This document shows, one piece after another, positions 62,113 through 64,000 of a stretch of 64,000 bases of DNA. The DNA comes from an uncultured Blautia sp. Lineage in GTDB: Bacteria > Bacillota > Clostridia > Lachnospirales > Lachnospiraceae. The notes beneath the pieces are model-generated. The model made no database searches, was not told where the DNA came from, and saw nothing but the letters and a program-made list of their open reading frames with translations. Position 1 is the first letter of the stretch. Each line of letters begins with the position of its first letter. Made by a program: the position numbers and the translations under genes. The stretch covers positions 20,464 through 84,463 of the forward strand of contig URMH01000006.1 in NCBI GenBank assembly GCA_900549015.1. Direction: 5' to 3'.

Positions 62113-62862
62113 TTAAATAGAAAGTAGAAATTCTGTTAAGTTTTCAATAGCATCTGGTTTTTCTGATAGTTCTTTCCCCATCAGTCCCTCTCTCATAATA
62201 CTAGTATCCGCACTAAGAGATACAGCGACTCGACTTGAATTCCATACAGCTTCATACATCATTTCCTGATTCTCTTTTGTTACTTTATTGAGAACGTAAT
62301 AAAATGGTTTTCTAATACTTTCCGATAATTCCCCGATTTTTTTGGAAAGCTGTAGGGATTCATAGGATGGATCTATAATTATCAATATCAAATCTACACC
62401 GTTATCAATTCCACGTCCAAAGTGTTCAATACCAGCCTCCATATCCATTAGCGCAAATTGGTCTTCTGTAAGCCTGAGATTTTGGATAAATTGAGTCATA
62501 ACAGTTCCCATAGCACAAGAACACCCTTCATTTGCTTGATGAATTTTTCCACTGCTCATCAGTTTTACACCGTCCTTCAGACTATAATAATCTTCCGGTA
62601 TATCATCTATAGTCCAGGTTTCCTCAAAAAACTGATGAGTAAATTTTGATAACATCATATTATTTAAAACATTTTGCTTACCACCGAAATAGTCTGTAAA
62701 ATCTCTGGGAAGCTTCATACCTAGCTGTCGATGTAGACCATAATTAGATTCATCGGAATCAATTACCAAAATTTCTTTTCCTCGTCTGGCTAAAGCCTTA
62801 GCCAAAAGACTGGTTACTGTACTTTTTCCACATCCACCTTTTCCACAAACTGCTATTTTCAT
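62113..62862 (-). CDS. CooC-like MinD/ParA-family ATPase
   Basis: 249 residues. Deviant Walker A KGGCGKS near 8-14, then VIDSDESNYGLHRQLG and MDMEAGIEHFGRG, which match CooC-type maturation ATPases that load nickel into carbon monoxide dehydrogenase. The CxC motif EGCSCAMG (about 117-124) is also CooC/Fe-protein-like. No CO dehydrogenase gene is in the window, so its client is unknown. I start at ATG 62862; an in-frame ATG at 62886 has no ribosome site. Switch-like IIIDPSYES and LNKVTKENQE segments are also present. Confidence 0.82.
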   Translation of the reverse strand: MKIAVCGKGGCGKSTVTSLLAKALARRGKEILVIDSDESNYGLHRQLGMKLPRDFTDYFGGKQNVLNNMMLSKFTHQFFEETWTIDDIPEDYYSLKDGVKLMSSGKIHQANEGCSCAMGTVMTQFIQNLRLTEDQFALMDMEAGIEHFGRGIDNGVDLILIIIDPSYESLQLSKKIGELSESIRKPFYYVLNKVTKENQEMMYEAVWNSSRVAVSLSADTSIMREGLMGKELSEKPDAIENLTEFLLSI

Positions 62863-62942
62863 CTCTATATTTACTCCTTTACCCATAATCTATTATGATT
62901 TATAATTCCAGTTTCTCTATAATACCACACGCGCGCGTTTTC

Positions 62943-62976
62943 CGAAAGTATTAATTCGTGCAGGCACGGACTTTCG
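62943..62976. repeat. Nested palindrome
   Basis: CGAAAGT ... ACTTTCG (outer arms) enclosing CGTGCAGGCACG, in a short GC-rich patch between the CooC-like gene and the gltS terminator. A nearby ACGCGCGCGT is also palindromic. Confidence 0.6.
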
Positions 62977-62995
62977 CTCGTTGCACGCGAAAAAT

Positions 62996-63026
62996 CCCGG
63001 CGGCCTGGAAATCCAGAACCGCCGGG
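62996..63026 (-). terminator. Terminator of gltS
   Basis: Minus-strand CCCGGCGG ... CCGCCGGG stem followed by ATTTTTCG. Confidence 0.8.
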
Positions 63027-63097
63027 AAGGAAATAGGTTGGAGCTACTTCAATATCAGAATATTTTAAATGGATACTTTGCTGAACCAGCCGTCAAA

Positions 63098-64000
63098 TTA
63101 TAAGAGGTTCATGAAAGTAGTCAGTACCATGGAGTTAAAGAAGTCTACGAATAAGCTTCCTACTAACGGTACGATGAAGAATGCACGCGGAGCCGGACCA
63201 TAGCGCTCTACCAGTGCTCTCATGTTTGCCATTGCGTTCGGGGTTGCGCCCATACCGAAACCACAGAATGCGGTGGTCATTGCAGCTGCCTCGTAATCAC
63301 GGCCCATGATGTTGAATACAAGGAAGTTTGCATACAGGAACATAACAACCGTCTGAACTAACAGGATAACAATCATCGGAAGCGCCAGAGCTGCTAACTG
63401 CCACAGCTTCAGGCTCATCATTGCCATCGCTAAGAACAGGTTCAGGGACAGACCGCCCAGTGCGTCAACTTCTTCCATCGGAAGATCTTTGTGCTGTACA
63501 TCCCAGATGTTACGGATAGCGGCTGCTGCCAGCATCGCACCGATGTAAGTCGGGAATGTAAGACCAATGCTCTTAAAGAACGCGAAAATGAAGGTACCAA
63601 CACCGATTGCAACTGCAAGGAATACAGCCGCGGTGGTGAATTTCTGACCGTCGATCGGCGATGCTACTTCGTCAACTGCATTGCCTTCCTCGGCTGCGGT
63701 TGATTTCAGATGGTGTTTCTCAACACGGGCACGGGCGATAGGACCACCCATCATACTGCCGGATACCAGACCATATGTAGCGGATGCCAGGGCAACTGTA
63801 GTTGCGCCTACAACTGCGTATTCCTGCTCCAGAAGCGGTCCGAAGGAACCACTCGTTCCGTGACCTCCAACTAACGGCATAGAACCCATACATAAGCCGA
63901 GAAGCGGATTCAGACCAAACGCTGCTGCCAGACCGCTGCCGACTGCATCCTGCACGATACAGATACCAACTGCCAGCGCCAGGAACATAAATACCTGAAC
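63098..64000 (-). CDS. gltS: Sodium/glutamate symporter (partial, 5' end outside window)
   Basis: The frame is open to the window edge, leaving the C-terminal 300 residues. Very hydrophobic, with about eight helices and the GltS signatures GGHGTSGSFGPLLE (first inverted-repeat hairpin) and FCGFGMGATPNAMANM (second). GltS imports glutamate with sodium. The linker ENAVDEVASPIDGQKF between halves is cytosolic. The start codon is outside; the Met at 63988 is internal. A strong terminator follows. Confidence 0.93.
   Translation of the reverse strand, partial: VQVFMFLALAVGICIVQDAVGSGLAAAFGLNPLLGLCMGSMPLVGGHGTSGSFGPLLEQEYAVVGATTVALASATYGLVSGSMMGGPIARARVEKHHLKSTAAEEGNAVDEVASPIDGQKFTTAAVFLAVAIGVGTFIFAFFKSIGLTFPTYIGAMLAAAAIRNIWDVQHKDLPMEEVDALGGLSLNLFLAMAMMSLKLWQLAALALPMIVILLVQTVVMFLYANFLVFNIMGRDYEAAAMTTAFCGFGMGATPNAMANMRALVERYGPAPRAFFIVPLVGSLFVDFFNSMVLTTFMNLL

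Overview
The window looks like chromosomal DNA of a spore-forming, Gram-positive Clostridia, most likely Lachnospiraceae. Evidence: moderately AT-rich DNA with AGGAGG-type ribosome sites and TTGACA/TATAAT promoters; a Val T-box leader; a CIRCE element; AddAB instead of RecBCD; an alpha/beta-type spore SASP; and PadR/DUF1700/DUF4097, FeoAB and GHKL/LytTR cassettes common in that family. I see no rRNA, tRNA or CRISPR array. Almost everything reads on the minus strand.

Layout. 1-4,900: partial LTA-synthase-like gene behind valS with its T-box leader. 4,900-9,620: ABC transporter with a very large coiled-coil FtsX-type permease. 9,660-15,800: metal island, comprising a P1B-type ATPase, a DUF6110-like protein, an unlisted 26-residue membrane peptide, a FeoB-associated Cys-rich protein, feoB, feoA and a divergent DtxR/MntR regulator, with three TTAG-N6-CTAA palindromes. 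15,800-20,050: cdd-deoB, SASP, PspC, DUF4097, DUF1700, PadR. 20,080-24,150: GH31 glycosidase and an RsmF-like rRNA methyltransferase. 24,150-31,760: addAB and an FMN_bind-like small protein. 31,800-38,998: nadE, hslO, a methyltransferase, a lipoprotein, a HelD-like helicase and YbjQ. 39,060-43,620: MarR-controlled heterodimeric ABC exporter. 43,740-46,650: DUF4250 and clpB with CIRCE.

46,660-53,820 is accessory: a Tn916-type integrase with arm-type repeats, an excisionase, an XRE regulator with palindromic operators, decayed element genes, a tandem array of three SIR2-like genes (one broken) whose catalytic His is replaced, a broken Rrf2 regulator, an SPL-like radical SAM protein and a receiver-domain fragment. 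53,820-62,040 is a carbohydrate locus: a GtrA-like protein and two GH3 glycosidases (one membrane-anchored with inverted domain order), probably switched on by the adjacent GHKL/LytTR two-component system through 21-bp-spaced direct repeats. 62,040-64,000: an orphan CooC-like ATPase and a partial gltS.

The most interesting items are the active-site-altered sirtuin array, the LytTR-GH3 regulatory unit, and the iron/manganese regulon with an atypical P-type ATPase and a micro-protein. All functions are inferred from reading sequence; no database search was run.
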